Source of the DNA: Paenibacillus sp. Root444D2
Lineage (GTDB): Bacteria; Bacillota; Bacilli; Paenibacillales; NBRC-103111
Assembly (NCBI RefSeq): GCF_001426375.1
Contig: NZ_LMEO01000006.1
Location: 88,538 to 152,537 of the forward strand
Reading direction: 5' to 3'
DNA length: 64,000 nucleotides
Shown here: piece after piece, positions 23,669 to 32,597 of the stretch
Position numbering within the stretch: position 1 is the first letter of the stretch
How the letters are laid out: every line of letters begins with the position of its first letter
The notes under the pieces: model-generated
What the model saw: the letters and a program-made list of their open reading frames with translations, nothing else
Databases searched by the model: none
Told to the model about the DNA's origin: nothing
Program-made: the position numbers and the translations under genes

Positions 23669-24556
23669 ATGATGACAGACACGTTACCACAAGAAATACG
23701 TGAGCATATAGAGCAGAATAAACAGCAAAGACACACAGACTATACCCCAGAAGAACGTAAACTGATTGGAACTGCAGCTTTCGAAGCCCCTCGTGAAGAC
23801 ATTTTAACGGATACCTTGATTGCACTTTACTTGGGTAAAAATGTCTTGTTGAAGGGTCCGACAGGATCGGGTAAGACGAAGCTGGCTGAGCATGTTTCAG
23901 CGTTCTTTGATCAGCCCATGCATGCCGTAAACTGTTCAACGGATCTCGATGCTGAAGCTTTACTAGGATTCAAAACACTAACGCACGATGAGCAGGGTCG
24001 TACTCAGATTGCCTTCATTCCCGGTCCGATCATGAAGGCCATGACGAAGGGACACTTTCTATACATAGACGAAATTAATATGGCCAAGCCGGAAACATTA
24101 CCATTGATCAACGGTGTTTTGGATCATCGCAGATCGATTACAAACCCTTTTACAGGGGATGTCATTACAGCACATCCGGACTTCCGGGTTATTGCAGCGA
24201 TTAACGAAGGCTATATTGGAACAGTGCCGCTTAATGAAGCCTTGAAAAACCGATTTGTAACGATTGATGTTCCCTATTTGCAAGGTGAGACACTGCTTCA
24301 ACTGTTGAAGAGCAAATCTATTTTACGGGATGAAAAGAAGTTAAGAACATTCGTACAGTTATCTGCCGATTTACTATCCCTTATTGAAATGGGGCAGCTG
24401 CCGGATGAAGCAGGTTCGATTCGAGCTTTACTGGATGCTTGCGATTTGACGACTTATATTCCTCCCATGCGGGCAGTTGCGCGGGCTATTGCTGATAAAT
24501 TGGAGGATGAAAGGGAGCGTGCAGCCGTGATGAATGCGGCCGAGACGCTATTCTGA
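23669..24556 (+). CDS. yojN: MoxR family AAA+ ATPase, YojN-like
   Basis: 295 aa. Walker A LKGPTGSGKTKLAEH (about residue 60-74), Walker B FLYIDEINMAKPETL (about 130), sensor VIAAINEGY (about 172) and the C-terminal helical lid are visible. MoxR ATPases act as chaperones, with a VWA protein as partner, to activate or insert metal cofactors in enzymes. The next gene, overlapping by 23 bases, encodes that VWA partner, as in B. subtilis yojN-yojO and the norQ-norD pairs. The target enzyme is not encoded nearby. Confidence 0.88.
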   Translation: MMTDTLPQEIREHIEQNKQQRHTDYTPEERKLIGTAAFEAPREDILTDTLIALYLGKNVLLKGPTGSGKTKLAEHVSAFFDQPMHAVNCSTDLDAEALLGFKTLTHDEQGRTQIAFIPGPIMKAMTKGHFLYIDEINMAKPETLPLINGVLDHRRSITNPFTGDVITAHPDFRVIAAINEGYIGTVPLNEALKNRFVTIDVPYLQGETLLQLLKSKSILRDEKKLRTFVQLSADLLSLIEMGQLPDEAGSIRALLDACDLTTYIPPMRAVARAIADKLEDERERAAVMNAAETLF

Positions 24557-26483
24557 GCCTATGTTTGTAGGAAAGCTAAGCCTATTAGAGGATAAAATCG
24601 ATGCGATGCTGCAAATGCAGCTTGTGGATCTGGCACGGATGTTCACTAAGCGTAAAGAACTTGAGGTAGAAGCAGCGTTCCACGCTGACTACGAGGAAGC
24701 TTCCGCTCGTATAACCGTGAGTCAGTTTTGGCGGGATTATCCTGCGGTCGATAAAACGGCAGGAATGAAGAGTGATGTTTACCTGCGCTGTATCGGTAGT
24801 GCATGGTTCACAGGAGCTGATGCGGTCAAGTCATATTTACTCTTTTGTCAAAGTGCAAGTTTCCCGAAGTTGGCTAATTCGCTCTTTGCTTTATGTGAGG
24901 ATATGCGATTAGAGCGCATTTGTCGAGCTCGCAGACCGGGGACCGCCCGCGTATTCGCACATCGGCATCGCATATTGAGAGTCTATTTTCAACATAAGCT
25001 GCGCACACACCTGAGCAAAGGCGAGATGGCAGATGCTGTTCTTTTATTCGTCTATGGTTGGTTTACTGGTGTGGAATGGCATGCAGGCTTGGTGGATGCT
25101 GGTGCTGGACTTTCTGGCCGGTTAGCTCAGCTTTATCCGATTTTGGAGCAGATTGAGGAAGCAGCACATACCGCTGAGGTTGCCGCTTGCTGCGAGGCGA
25201 TGATGGACTCGCTGTCTTATTGGCTAGACAGAGATGCGACAGCCGCCTATTTCTGGATGCAGCCGGGCAGCGGAGTGACGGAGCCGCTGCTAGCAGGGTA
25301 TAAGGGCGAGCTGAAGCGCGCGAAGCGGCTCGCGAATGATGATGTGCTTCCCGAGCAAGAGGGGGAGCGTCAATTGCCGGGCCAGGAGCATATGCCGACC
25401 TGGCACCGCGAGAGCAGCGACCGCAGCCCGGGGCTGCTGCGGTTCGAGCTGGAGCGCGGCTCGCGCACAGCCGCGCAGGGGTCTGCGCCCCGCGAGGGCG
25501 ACGCGGCCGATCAGGCGCTCGCCATCGCCCAAGGGCGCTCGGTGCGCGCTAAGCGCACTGGCGCCGCCTCCGGCGAGCGGCGCGAGGGTGCTGCCGTGCC
25601 CGCCGCCGCGGGGCACGGAGAGGGCGCAGTCGCCGCGTATGCGACGGCGAAGTGGCTGGCGCCTGAACGGCCGACTGCGGCGCAGGAGGCCGGGTACAGG
25701 CGCCTGAGCGAGCGCGCAGCGCCGCTCGCGAAGCCCTTGCAGCGCGCCATTCGGCGCACGCTGGAGCAGAAACGGATCGCCCCGCACGGCGATCGGTTGT
25801 TCGGGCGGCTCGACAAGCGGCTAACGCGAGCCGTGACGCAAGAGATGCCGCGCCTCTTCTATAAGAAGCGCGCGCCCGTACCCCAGCTCGACGCGGCGTT
25901 TGCGCTGCTCGTCGACTGCTCAGCGTCCATGTATGACAAAATGGACGAAACCAAGCTCGGTCTCGTGCTCTTCCACGAGACCCTCCGTGACCTTCGAATC
26001 CCGCACGAAATCGTGGGCTTCTGGGAGGACGCGGACCGCGTCACGGAGCAGGAAGCGCCGAACCTGTTCCAGGTTGCGGTCGACTTCGGATCCTCCTTAG
26101 CGTCCGGAAGCGGCGCGGCTCTGATGCAGCTTGAGCCGCAGCAGGACAACCGCGACGGCTTCGCGATTCGCCGCATGACGGAGCGGCTGCTGCGGCGCAC
26201 AGAACGGCAGCGCATCCTCTTGGTGTTCTCGGATGGGGAGCCTTCGGCAGCCAATTACAATGATGTCGGTATCCTCGACACCTATGAAGCCGTGCTGCAC
26301 GCTCGGCGTCAAGGTATTGAGGTCATCAGTATTTTTCTGGCCAGTGGCGTTGTTCACGAAACGGAACGTATAGCTATGCGCAATATGTATGGGCGCAGCA
26401 GTATTGTCGTCCCCAATGTGGAGGAGCTCGCCGAGCAGTTGGTGCCCATTTTGCGTAAACTTCTGCTCAAATCTATCTTTTAA
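24534..26483 (+). CDS. yojO: VWA domain protein, YojO/NorD-like
   Basis: 649 aa from ATG 24534, or 640 aa from ATG 24561. The N-terminal helical domain (about 10-270) contains LFALCEDMRLERI, typical of NorD/CobT-like proteins. The C-terminal VWA domain (about 450-645) has the metal-site motif DCSASM, then a conserved Thr region and FSDGEPS. Between them (about 270-430) lies a low-complexity, Ala/Arg/Gly/Glu-rich linker encoded by very GC-rich DNA (48 of 60 bases at 25441-25500). It probably works with the MoxR ATPase as a cofactor-loading or remodelling complex. Confidence 0.85.
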   Translation: MRPRRYSEPMFVGKLSLLEDKIDAMLQMQLVDLARMFTKRKELEVEAAFHADYEEASARITVSQFWRDYPAVDKTAGMKSDVYLRCIGSAWFTGADAVKSYLLFCQSASFPKLANSLFALCEDMRLERICRARRPGTARVFAHRHRILRVYFQHKLRTHLSKGEMADAVLLFVYGWFTGVEWHAGLVDAGAGLSGRLAQLYPILEQIEEAAHTAEVAACCEAMMDSLSYWLDRDATAAYFWMQPGSGVTEPLLAGYKGELKRAKRLANDDVLPEQEGERQLPGQEHMPTWHRESSDRSPGLLRFELERGSRTAAQGSAPREGDAADQALAIAQGRSVRAKRTGAASGERREGAAVPAAAGHGEGAVAAYATAKWLAPERPTAAQEAGYRRLSERAAPLAKPLQRAIRRTLEQKRIAPHGDRLFGRLDKRLTRAVTQEMPRLFYKKRAPVPQLDAAFALLVDCSASMYDKMDETKLGLVLFHETLRDLRIPHEIVGFWEDADRVTEQEAPNLFQVAVDFGSSLASGSGAALMQLEPQQDNRDGFAIRRMTERLLRRTERQRILLVFSDGEPSAANYNDVGILDTYEAVLHARRQGIEVISIFLASGVVHETERIAMRNMYGRSSIVVPNVEELAEQLVPILRKLLLKSIF

Positions 26484-26631
26484 TGTCGAAATCCTTTACA
26501 ATAGATCAGGGTATTTTTAAGTTTATTGCGGATGAAATGCCCTGCTTATCGCCATTATCTTTTTCTTTACTTACATACATGTTAACCAATTATTAGCTAA
26601 TTTCGACATAACATAAGGGGGATTTCATTTC

Positions 26632-27810
26632 ATGTACGGAGCACCATTATCGAACAAAGCCAAGAAAATTATGCTGCTTGGATCCGGAGAACTTGGGAAA
26701 GAAGTTGTTATCGAAGCGCAGCGCCTGGGGATTGAAACAATCGCTGTTGACCGTTACGCGAATGCACCAGCTATGCAAGTAGCACATCGCAGTCATGTCA
26801 TTAATATGCTCGATGGAGAGCAGCTTAGAGCTTTAATTGAGCAAGAACGTCCGGATCTTATCGTACCTGAAATTGAAGCTATCGCTACGCCTGTTCTTGT
26901 TGAGCTTGAGAAGGAGGGCTACCGTGTCATTCCTACGGCAACAGCTTCCCGTTTGACGATGGACCGCGAGGGGATTCGTCGCCTTGCTTCAGAAACATTA
27001 GAGCTGCGGACAGCTAAGTATGCTTTTGCTAATAGCCTAGAAGAATTGCATGCTGCTGTTGCGGAGATTGGTACACCATGTGTCATTAAGCCGATCATGA
27101 GCTCCTCGGGTAAAGGTCAAAGTGTATGCCGCACACCTGAAAATGTGGAACAATCGTGGAACATCGCCATGGAAGGTGGCCGCGCGAAAAACGCTCGTGT
27201 GATTGTAGAAGAATTCATTCATTTTGAATCAGAGATTACGCTGTTGACTGTTCGATCAGTTTCTGGCACAACCTATTGTGAGCCAATTGGTCACATTCAA
27301 AAGGATGGAGATTACATCGAATCGTGGCAGCCTCATGCAATGACGGAACAGCAAATTTTAGACGCCCAGCACATGGCCAAAACCATTACGGATGCACTCG
27401 GAGGCTTCGGACTTTATGGGGTTGAGCTGTTCCTGACCAAGGAAGGCGTTTATTTCAGTGAAGTATCGCCGCGACCGCATGATACAGGCATGGTTACGAT
27501 GGCAACGCAGGATTTGAGCGAGTTCGCCCTGCATGCTAGAGCAATTCTGGGGCTGCCTATTACAGGTATTCGTCTTTTGACGCCGGGTGCTAGCTATACC
27601 CTTAAAGCGGATCGTGAACAGGTAGAGTATACAATTAGCGGGTTAGAGCAAGCTTTATCCGTACCCAATACACAGGTTCGCGTCTTTGGTAAGCCGGAGA
27701 CGAAAGTGGGACGCCGCATGGCAGTTGCGCTGAGCAGTGCAGATACGGTAGAAGAAGCGCGAAGCCTTGCGAAGCAAGCAGCTGGCCTGCTTAAACTAAA
27801 CTACGAATAA
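26632..27810 (+). CDS. purT: Formate-dependent phosphoribosylglycinamide formyltransferase
   Basis: 392 aa, the same length as E. coli PurT. It catalyses ATP- and formate-dependent formylation of GAR in purine synthesis, a folate-independent alternative to PurN. The N-terminal domain has [20 protein letters not shown], then the ATP-grasp domain (about 115-310; [54 protein letters not shown]) and a C-terminal barrel. Start ATG 26632 follows AAGGGGGATTTCATTTC. It stands alone, away from the main pur operon. Confidence 0.95.
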   Translation: MYGAPLSNKAKKIMLLGSGELGKEVVIEAQRLGIETIAVDRYANAPAMQVAHRSHVINMLDGEQLRALIEQERPDLIVPEIEAIATPVLVELEKEGYRVIPTATASRLTMDREGIRRLASETLELRTAKYAFANSLEELHAAVAEIGTPCVIKPIMSSSGKGQSVCRTPENVEQSWNIAMEGGRAKNARVIVEEFIHFESEITLLTVRSVSGTTYCEPIGHIQKDGDYIESWQPHAMTEQQILDAQHMAKTITDALGGFGLYGVELFLTKEGVYFSEVSPRPHDTGMVTMATQDLSEFALHARAILGLPITGIRLLTPGASYTLKADREQVEYTISGLEQALSVPNTQVRVFGKPETKVGRRMAVALSSADTVEEARSLAKQAAGLLKLNYE

Positions 27811-27855
27811 GATTAAATGATCCAAGTCAAAAGTCATCATCAGGAGGAAATCACA

Positions 27856-28338
27856 ATGGAAGCAAAACCAGCAAGACTTTCCCGAACCGTGCTGACAGAA
27901 ATCATTTTGCCGGCAGACACGAATTATCATAATACCGTGTTTGGCGGCCGTGTAATGCAATATATAGATAAGGTAGCAACGATTGCCTCGATGCGTCATT
28001 CGCGCAGAGGTGTCGTAACAGCATCTAGTGATAGCTTGGATTTCTTCGCCCCTGTCAAACTAGGTGAGGCTATTCAATTAGAGGCATTTGTTACGTGGAC
28101 CCATCGAAGTTCGATGGAGGTATATGTGAAAATCGAGTCGGAGAACCTTCTGACAGGCGAAAAGAAGCGTACTGCGACGGCCTACCTAACCTTTGTGGCG
28201 TTAGATGACAACGGACAACCGTGTCCTGTGCCGGAAATCATACCTGAAACGGATGAAGAAAAACGCCTATTCGAAACAGCAGAAACTCGATTTGCCGCGC
28301 GTAAGCTTCGCAAAGAAGAGCGTAATTTGAACATGTAG
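27856..28338 (+). CDS. Acyl-CoA thioesterase, YkhA/YciA-like hotdog protein
   Basis: ATG 27856 follows CAGGAGGAAATCACA; the upstream ATG 27817 has no such site. The 160-aa protein has a hotdog fold with NTVFGGRVMQYIDKVATIAS, the conserved Asp-bearing helix, and SSDSLDFFAPVKLGE. YkhA-type enzymes hydrolyse acyl-CoA esters, often as hexamers. It may be cotranscribed with purT (45-base gap) though no functional tie is obvious. A terminator follows. Confidence 0.88.
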   Translation: MEAKPARLSRTVLTEIILPADTNYHNTVFGGRVMQYIDKVATIASMRHSRRGVVTASSDSLDFFAPVKLGEAIQLEAFVTWTHRSSMEVYVKIESENLLTGEKKRTATAYLTFVALDDNGQPCPVPEIIPETDEEKRLFETAETRFAARKLRKEERNLNM

Positions 28339-28375
28339 TCTTTTTGATTGAGAGCACATATGTCCCTGAAGCGTC

Positions 28376-28406
28376 GGGCAGTTCCTTACAAGGAACTGTC
28401 CTTTTT
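28376..28406 (+). terminator. Intrinsic terminator
   Basis: GGCAGTTCCTT pairs with AAGGAACTGTCC, followed by TTTTT. Confidence 0.88.
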
Positions 28407-28456
28407 GTATGCTAGGAAGAAAAAACTTTGACTACCTTAGCCATCGCTATGTATTG

Positions 28457-28465
28457 TGGTATAAT
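28457..28465 (+). promoter_or_regulatory. Extended -10 promoter before the DinB-like gene
   Basis: TG-G-TATAAT at 28457-28465, about 25 bases before the coding start; no good -35 at the expected distance. Confidence 0.5.
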
Positions 28466-28490
28466 ATGCCATAAACAATGATTTGAAGGA

Positions 28491-28979
28491 GTGAGGACGA
28501 TAGAACACTATTTGTTCAAACAGCTGGCTTTCGTGAGGGGCCAAACCTTAAAATTGATGGATGGAATTACCGAGGAAACCGCCGACCGAATCCCTGATGG
28601 TTTTCGAAATACGATCCGTTGGCAGCTAGGACAGATTTATGTTGTGCTTGAAAGGTTCGCATTTCAATATATGGGTCTACCGCTTCGTTTGCCAGAAGGG
28701 TTCAAGGAGCAGTTTGAGTATGGTACCACGCCTTTAAACAGGCCCAACTCCATTGCCGTTCCTACCTTGCCAGAGTTGGAGAGCTTGCTAAAAAATCAGC
28801 AAGAGCGGATACGTGATGTGCTTGATCTTCGTTTGCAGGAGAAGATTGTTCCACCTTATACTACCTCCGCCGGAATGACGTTGGAAACGTCTGAGCAATT
28901 TCTTAGTTTTAATTTGTACCATGAAGGCATGCATATTAGTGTTATTAAACTTTATAAAATTTTATTACGAGATTCATAG
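28491..28979 (+). CDS. DinB/YfiT-like family protein
   Basis: 162 aa four-helix-bundle protein. Putative metal-site histidines occur at EHYLF near the N-terminus (about residue 6) and in LYHEGMHISVI near the C-terminus (about 143-153). The R-x-x-LGQIY helix is also typical. DinB-superfamily proteins are often thiol- or metal-dependent transferases, for example bacillithiol-linked, but the reaction is unknown. The start is a problem: GTG 28491 is the first possible codon but abuts AAGGAG (28486-28491), whereas the codon at ideal spacing (28500) is ATA. Confidence 0.8.
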   Translation: MRTIEHYLFKQLAFVRGQTLKLMDGITEETADRIPDGFRNTIRWQLGQIYVVLERFAFQYMGLPLRLPEGFKEQFEYGTTPLNRPNSIAVPTLPELESLLKNQQERIRDVLDLRLQEKIVPPYTTSAGMTLETSEQFLSFNLYHEGMHISVIKLYKILLRDS

Positions 28980-28993
28980 TCAAGGTAATAGTA

Positions 28994-29028
28994 AAGCCGC
29001 ATGTTGCTTAAGTGACGTGCGCTTTTTT
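28994..29028 (+). terminator. Probable intrinsic terminator
   Basis: AGCCGCATGT pairs imperfectly with ACGTGCGCTT, followed by six T; placed 15 bases after the DinB-like gene. Confidence 0.6.
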
Positions 29029-29219
29029 GTGCACATTTTTAAGTTAGTAGGATTCATCGGGACAGATACTCCAAGGGGGTGCTGTCCATTTTTTATTTGC
29101 TTTTTGTATGAAATAGAGGGATATTTTGGGATTTATTGAATTAAAGAAAGAAGCGATAATTTCTTTTGAACGAAAGAGTTACTCTGTCTATTAAAAATTA
29201 ATGAAGGAGAGGATTATAC

Positions 29220-30031
29220 ATGGATAAAGTGATTAATTATTATAATAGATTTGACGAATGGGGCCGTCTTGATAGAGAGCCTATTGATTCATTGTTAACT
29301 GGCACCATATAACGAGTTTGCTGCCGCAAAAAGGGCACATCTTAGATAACGGAGCTGGACCGGGTAAATACTCAGTTGAATTAGCGAAATGTGGTTATGA
29401 TGTTACACTAACGGATCTTACTCCAAGATTAGTGGAAATAGCTGGTGAGAAGGCAGTCGAATTGAATGTAGAGGAATATTTCCAAGGTTTTCATATTGCT
29501 GATGCAAGAAATTTAGACATTTTCAATGATGAGCAATTTGATGCCTCTTTAATGTTGGGACCTTTATATCATTTACAGACACCAGCAGATCGAGACTCAG
29601 CCGTACAAGAATTGCATCGAGTTACTAAGCGGGATGGTAATGTATTTGTCGCGTTTATGACAAGGATACGGCATTTAACGACTTCCTTATTATTTCCTCA
29701 ACATTGGAAACCGAATGATAACATAGAGGATATAAACTCATTTTTAGAAACCGGTATATTTAATCATAAAGACGAAGGAAGATTCACGGGGGCTTATTAT
29801 TTTAACATAGAGGACATTAATCCTTTCATGGAATCTCATGGCTTTGAAAGCCTCAAATTGATTGGGTCATCTAGTATAGCTGGTTCATTCAAGTCAGAAC
29901 AATTTGAATATTGGCATTCTCGTGGCGAAGATGAGTTTCAACAAGTAATGAATATGATTTACAAAGAATCTGAGAATCCTCACCTATTAGGAGTGTCTTC
30001 ACATTTATTGTATATCGGTCGAAGAAAGTAG
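29220..30031 (+). pseudogene. Class I SAM-dependent methyltransferase, frameshifted
   Basis: ATG 29220 follows GAAGGAGAGG and begins a normal methyltransferase N-terminus (VINYYNRFDEWGRLDREPI) that stops at TAA about 29310. A second frame picks up as FIVNWHHITSLLPQKG and continues to 30031 with the SAM-binding motif LDNGAGPGKYSVELA, LTDLTPR, and ASLMLGPLYHL. Loss of one base near 29285, in a GATTC that would read GAATTC if intact, restores one frame. It is therefore either a recent pseudogene or a sequencing error. The downstream frame alone lacks the first about 35 residues. The substrate is unknown. Confidence 0.8.
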
Positions 30032-30054
30032 ATGATATAACTATGGGGTACATA

Positions 30055-30486
30055 ATGGATTTAAGAAAGATCGTTGGAACAAGACCTTTAATTATGGCCG
30101 GTGCCTGTGTCGTCGTTTTTCATAATAACACCATTTTATTTGAGAGAAGAACTGATAATGGCATGTGGGGATTGCCAGGAGGATCCTTAGAGCCAGGGGA
30201 AACAATGGAACAGGTAGCAAAAAGAGAGTTATTTGAAGAAACGGGTTTACAAGCCAAGAAGTTTGAATTATTAGATGTATTTTCAGGTCAAGAGCTATAT
30301 TACAAATATCCACACGGTGATGAGGTCTATAACGTAGTGGCTGCATTTATATGTAAAGAATTTGATGGGGTTATCCATAACGACGAGTTAGAAGTAGCGG
30401 AAATTAGATTTTTTGCATTAGAAGAGATACCTGACAATATTAGTCCTCCAGATAAACCAATACTACATGCTTTTTTAAAGAGATAG
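30055..30486 (+). CDS. Nudix hydrolase
   Basis: 143 aa from ATG 30055 (preceded by GGGGTACATA); an in-frame ATG at 30043 has no better site. The Nudix box is complete: GGSLEPGETMEQVAKRELFE then ETGL (about residues 41-64). Nudix enzymes hydrolyse nucleoside diphosphates linked to another group, with Mg2+ held by the box glutamates. The GACVVVFHNNTILFERR start suggests a MutT-like housecleaning enzyme, but the substrate cannot be told. It lies in an AT-rich patch with unrelated single genes. Confidence 0.88.
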   Translation: MDLRKIVGTRPLIMAGACVVVFHNNTILFERRTDNGMWGLPGGSLEPGETMEQVAKRELFEETGLQAKKFELLDVFSGQELYYKYPHGDEVYNVVAAFICKEFDGVIHNDELEVAEIRFFALEEIPDNISPPDKPILHAFLKR

Positions 30487-30532
30487 TAAATCTAGAGCAA
30501 AGATCAGGAGCTTTAATGACTAGGAGCCAAAA

Positions 30533-31090
30533 ATGAGAAAAATATTAGTAACACTTTTTGTATTATTCATAATCACGACAGGATTAAATATTACAGATAA
30601 TGAAGTCTATGCATGTAGTTGTGTAGGTGGCAGCATTACTGAAAAGTTAGAACGATCAGATGCCGTTTTTGCAGGGCGTGTAATAAAAGTTGGTGGAACT
30701 AAGAACGGTGATATAGGAAAACTTAGAAAGTATACCTTTGAGGTAAATAATGCTTGGAAAGGACAAATAACTAAAAATATTTCAATTTATAGTTATGATG
30801 GTGACGGAGCTTCATGTGGATACAAATTCAAGGGTAATGAATCTTATTTGGTATATTCATACTTAGGAAATGATGGTGCATTAGAAACTAATTTTTGTAC
30901 AGGAAATACGGAATATCAGAGTGCCAAGAGTGAACTAGGCTTATTAGGTCAAGAAATAGAGGTCAAAAATAATAGTACAATTGAAAACGAAAAAGAAGGA
31001 AGATTTTGGGCATTTATGTATATGAGTAGGGGGCTACTTGCACTCGTTTTAATTCTTTTAGTTTACAGGCAAGTTAAATCAAGGCGTTAA
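30533..31090 (+). CDS. Secreted or membrane-anchored TIMP/netrin-like domain protein
   Basis: 185 aa. A signal peptide (residues 1-28; ILVTLFVLFIITTGL) ends just before YACSC, so the mature protein would start close to Cys-Ser-Cys, as in TIMP-like domains. The OB-fold-like part (about 30-135) contains DAVFAGRVIKV, YTFEVNNAWKG, CGYKFKGNESYLVY and a later Cys. A C-terminal membrane helix (about 158-178) and a basic tail anchor it. Bacterial members are common in bacilli and their function is not established. The encoding DNA is very AT-rich (13 G/C of 60 at 30541-30600). Confidence 0.75.
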   Translation: MRKILVTLFVLFIITTGLNITDNEVYACSCVGGSITEKLERSDAVFAGRVIKVGGTKNGDIGKLRKYTFEVNNAWKGQITKNISIYSYDGDGASCGYKFKGNESYLVYSYLGNDGALETNFCTGNTEYQSAKSELGLLGQEIEVKNNSTIENEKEGRFWAFMYMSRGLLALVLILLVYRQVKSRR

Positions 31091-31153
31091 TATAGCTGTG
31101 TTCTTTGGTTGAGGATATATAAACTAAATTAAACAATCAAAGGAGTTAATATC

Positions 31154-31657
31154 ATGATCAGATTGTGTGATTACCAAGAAAAAGAAGTTATCTATCAAAT
31201 TATCAATGATGCAGCTCAAGCATACGAAGGAGTTATTCCTTCTGATTTGTATCATGTACCATACATGACCATGGAAGAATTAAATCATGAAATGAATGAA
31301 GGAATTATGTTTTGGGGGCTAGAGGAAAACAATGAATTACTTGGAGTCATGGGAATACAAGATAAAGGGGAAGTATCATTAATCAGACATGCTTATGTTA
31401 AAACGAGTCAACGTAAAGGTGGTATAGGGACCCAGCTTCTGTATCATTTAATTAGTTTAACAGATAAACCAATATTAATCGGGACTTGGAAATCGGCTGA
31501 ATGGGCAATTCATTTTTATCTAAAGAATGGATTTAAGTTAATTTCACATGAAGAGAAGCGGGAATTACTACATAGATTTTGGAATATATCTGAAAGACAA
31601 ATCGAGACATCAGTAGTTCTATGTGATAGTAAATGGAATTATAGTGAGTCATCGTAA
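31154..31657 (+). CDS. GNAT family N-acetyltransferase
   Basis: 167 aa, start after AAAGGAGTTAATATC. The GNAT core is visible: LLGVMGIQDKGEVSLIRHAYV (strands 4-5), the acetyl-CoA loop RKGGIGTQLLYHLI (about 96-109) and AIHFYLKNGFKLIS near the C-terminus. It transfers acetyl from acetyl-CoA to an unknown amine. It is a stand-alone gene in an AT-rich accessory patch. Confidence 0.88.
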   Translation: MIRLCDYQEKEVIYQIINDAAQAYEGVIPSDLYHVPYMTMEELNHEMNEGIMFWGLEENNELLGVMGIQDKGEVSLIRHAYVKTSQRKGGIGTQLLYHLISLTDKPILIGTWKSAEWAIHFYLKNGFKLISHEEKRELLHRFWNISERQIETSVVLCDSKWNYSESS

Positions 31658-31698
31658 TGAAAGTCTAGTAACACTGTTACCCCGATACGGGCATACGC

Positions 31699-31740
31699 CT
31701 CCTGGTCTACCGAGGCATTCCGAGGAAGTGAACCAGGGAG
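31699..31740 (+). other. Hairpin in the leader of the TIM-barrel pseudogene
   Basis: CTCCTGGT pairs with ACCAGGGAG across a 25-base loop containing CCGAGG twice. There is no T run after it, so it is not a plain terminator. It may be part of an mRNA leader. Confidence 0.4.
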
Positions 31741-31772
31741 TTTACCAAACAAGGAAAAGGAGGTAGTCCAAA

Positions 31773-32493
31773 ATGAAACTAGGAATGCCAACTTTAATAG
31801 AATTTAAAACACTTGAACAGAATGTTGACCTATGTAAAGAATTAGGTCTTGATTTCATTGAACTAAATATGAATCTTCCGATATGTCTGCCCGAGAATTT
31901 AAGCTATCAAGAAATAAGGCAAATGAAGAACGAATATGGCATCGAATTTACAGAGATGTAAGGAAACAATTGAATGGGCTGGTAGGGCAGGGATACAAAC
32001 TCTGAATATGCATTTAAATAATGGCATTTACTTTACGCTACCCCATGAGAGAATGTGGATTAATGAACAATACGAATCTGAATTTAATAAATTACTCTTT
32101 GAATCATATTCTCAACTCTACCAGCTTGCTGATTCTTTAGATGTTATTTTGTCAATTGAAAATACATGTAACTTTCATATTCCATTCATCAGTAGGGCTC
32201 TTGAGATGCTAAGGAAGTTCGAAAACTTTTCTCTCACATGGGATGTAGGACATGATGCTAAAGTTCACTTTAAGGAAGAGACTGTATTCCGCGAATATAC
32301 GGATCGTATTAAGCATATGCATCTCCATGATTGCGATGATAAATCAGACCATCAGCCCTTATATAGCGGTTATGTCCCGATTAAAGATCGACTTCATTTT
32401 GCCGAAAATTATGGTTTGTCCGTTGTGATTGAAGTGAAGACTAGTACATCTTTAAGAGAATCAGTAGAACAAATCAAGAAAAATTATAAGTGA
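31773..32493 (+). pseudogene. Sugar-isomerase-like TIM barrel (xylose isomerase-like fold), internal deletion
   Basis: The N-terminal part (ATG 31773 after AAAGGAGG) reads MKLGMPTLIEF ... YGIEFTEM and stops at 31961. The remainder continues in another frame as LQRCKETIEWAGRAGIQTLNMH to 32493, with the metal-binding-type residues IENTCNF, TWDVGHD and HMHLHDCDD. The joint is near 31950. Relatives have an extra strand and helix between these parts, so about 20 codons plus a frame change are missing. The gene looks inactivated; the original substrate is unknown. Confidence 0.78.
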
Positions 32494-32597
32494 AGAGGTA
32501 TCCTGAAACCAACCCTCAAATACATCGTATAACATCAAAATGGCTTAAATTATGTTGTCAATTTCCTTATGGAAAACAAATAGGAGGTAAGTAGGTA

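Noticed and set aside
25290-25816. Long open frames on both strands in the GC-rich part of the VWA gene
   Set aside because: Open frames are expected where stop codons are rare by composition. The VWA frame has recognisable domains on both sides.
31660-31772. T-box or riboswitch before the TIM-barrel remnant
   Set aside because: There is a hairpin but no T-box word, no terminator tract and no second fold.
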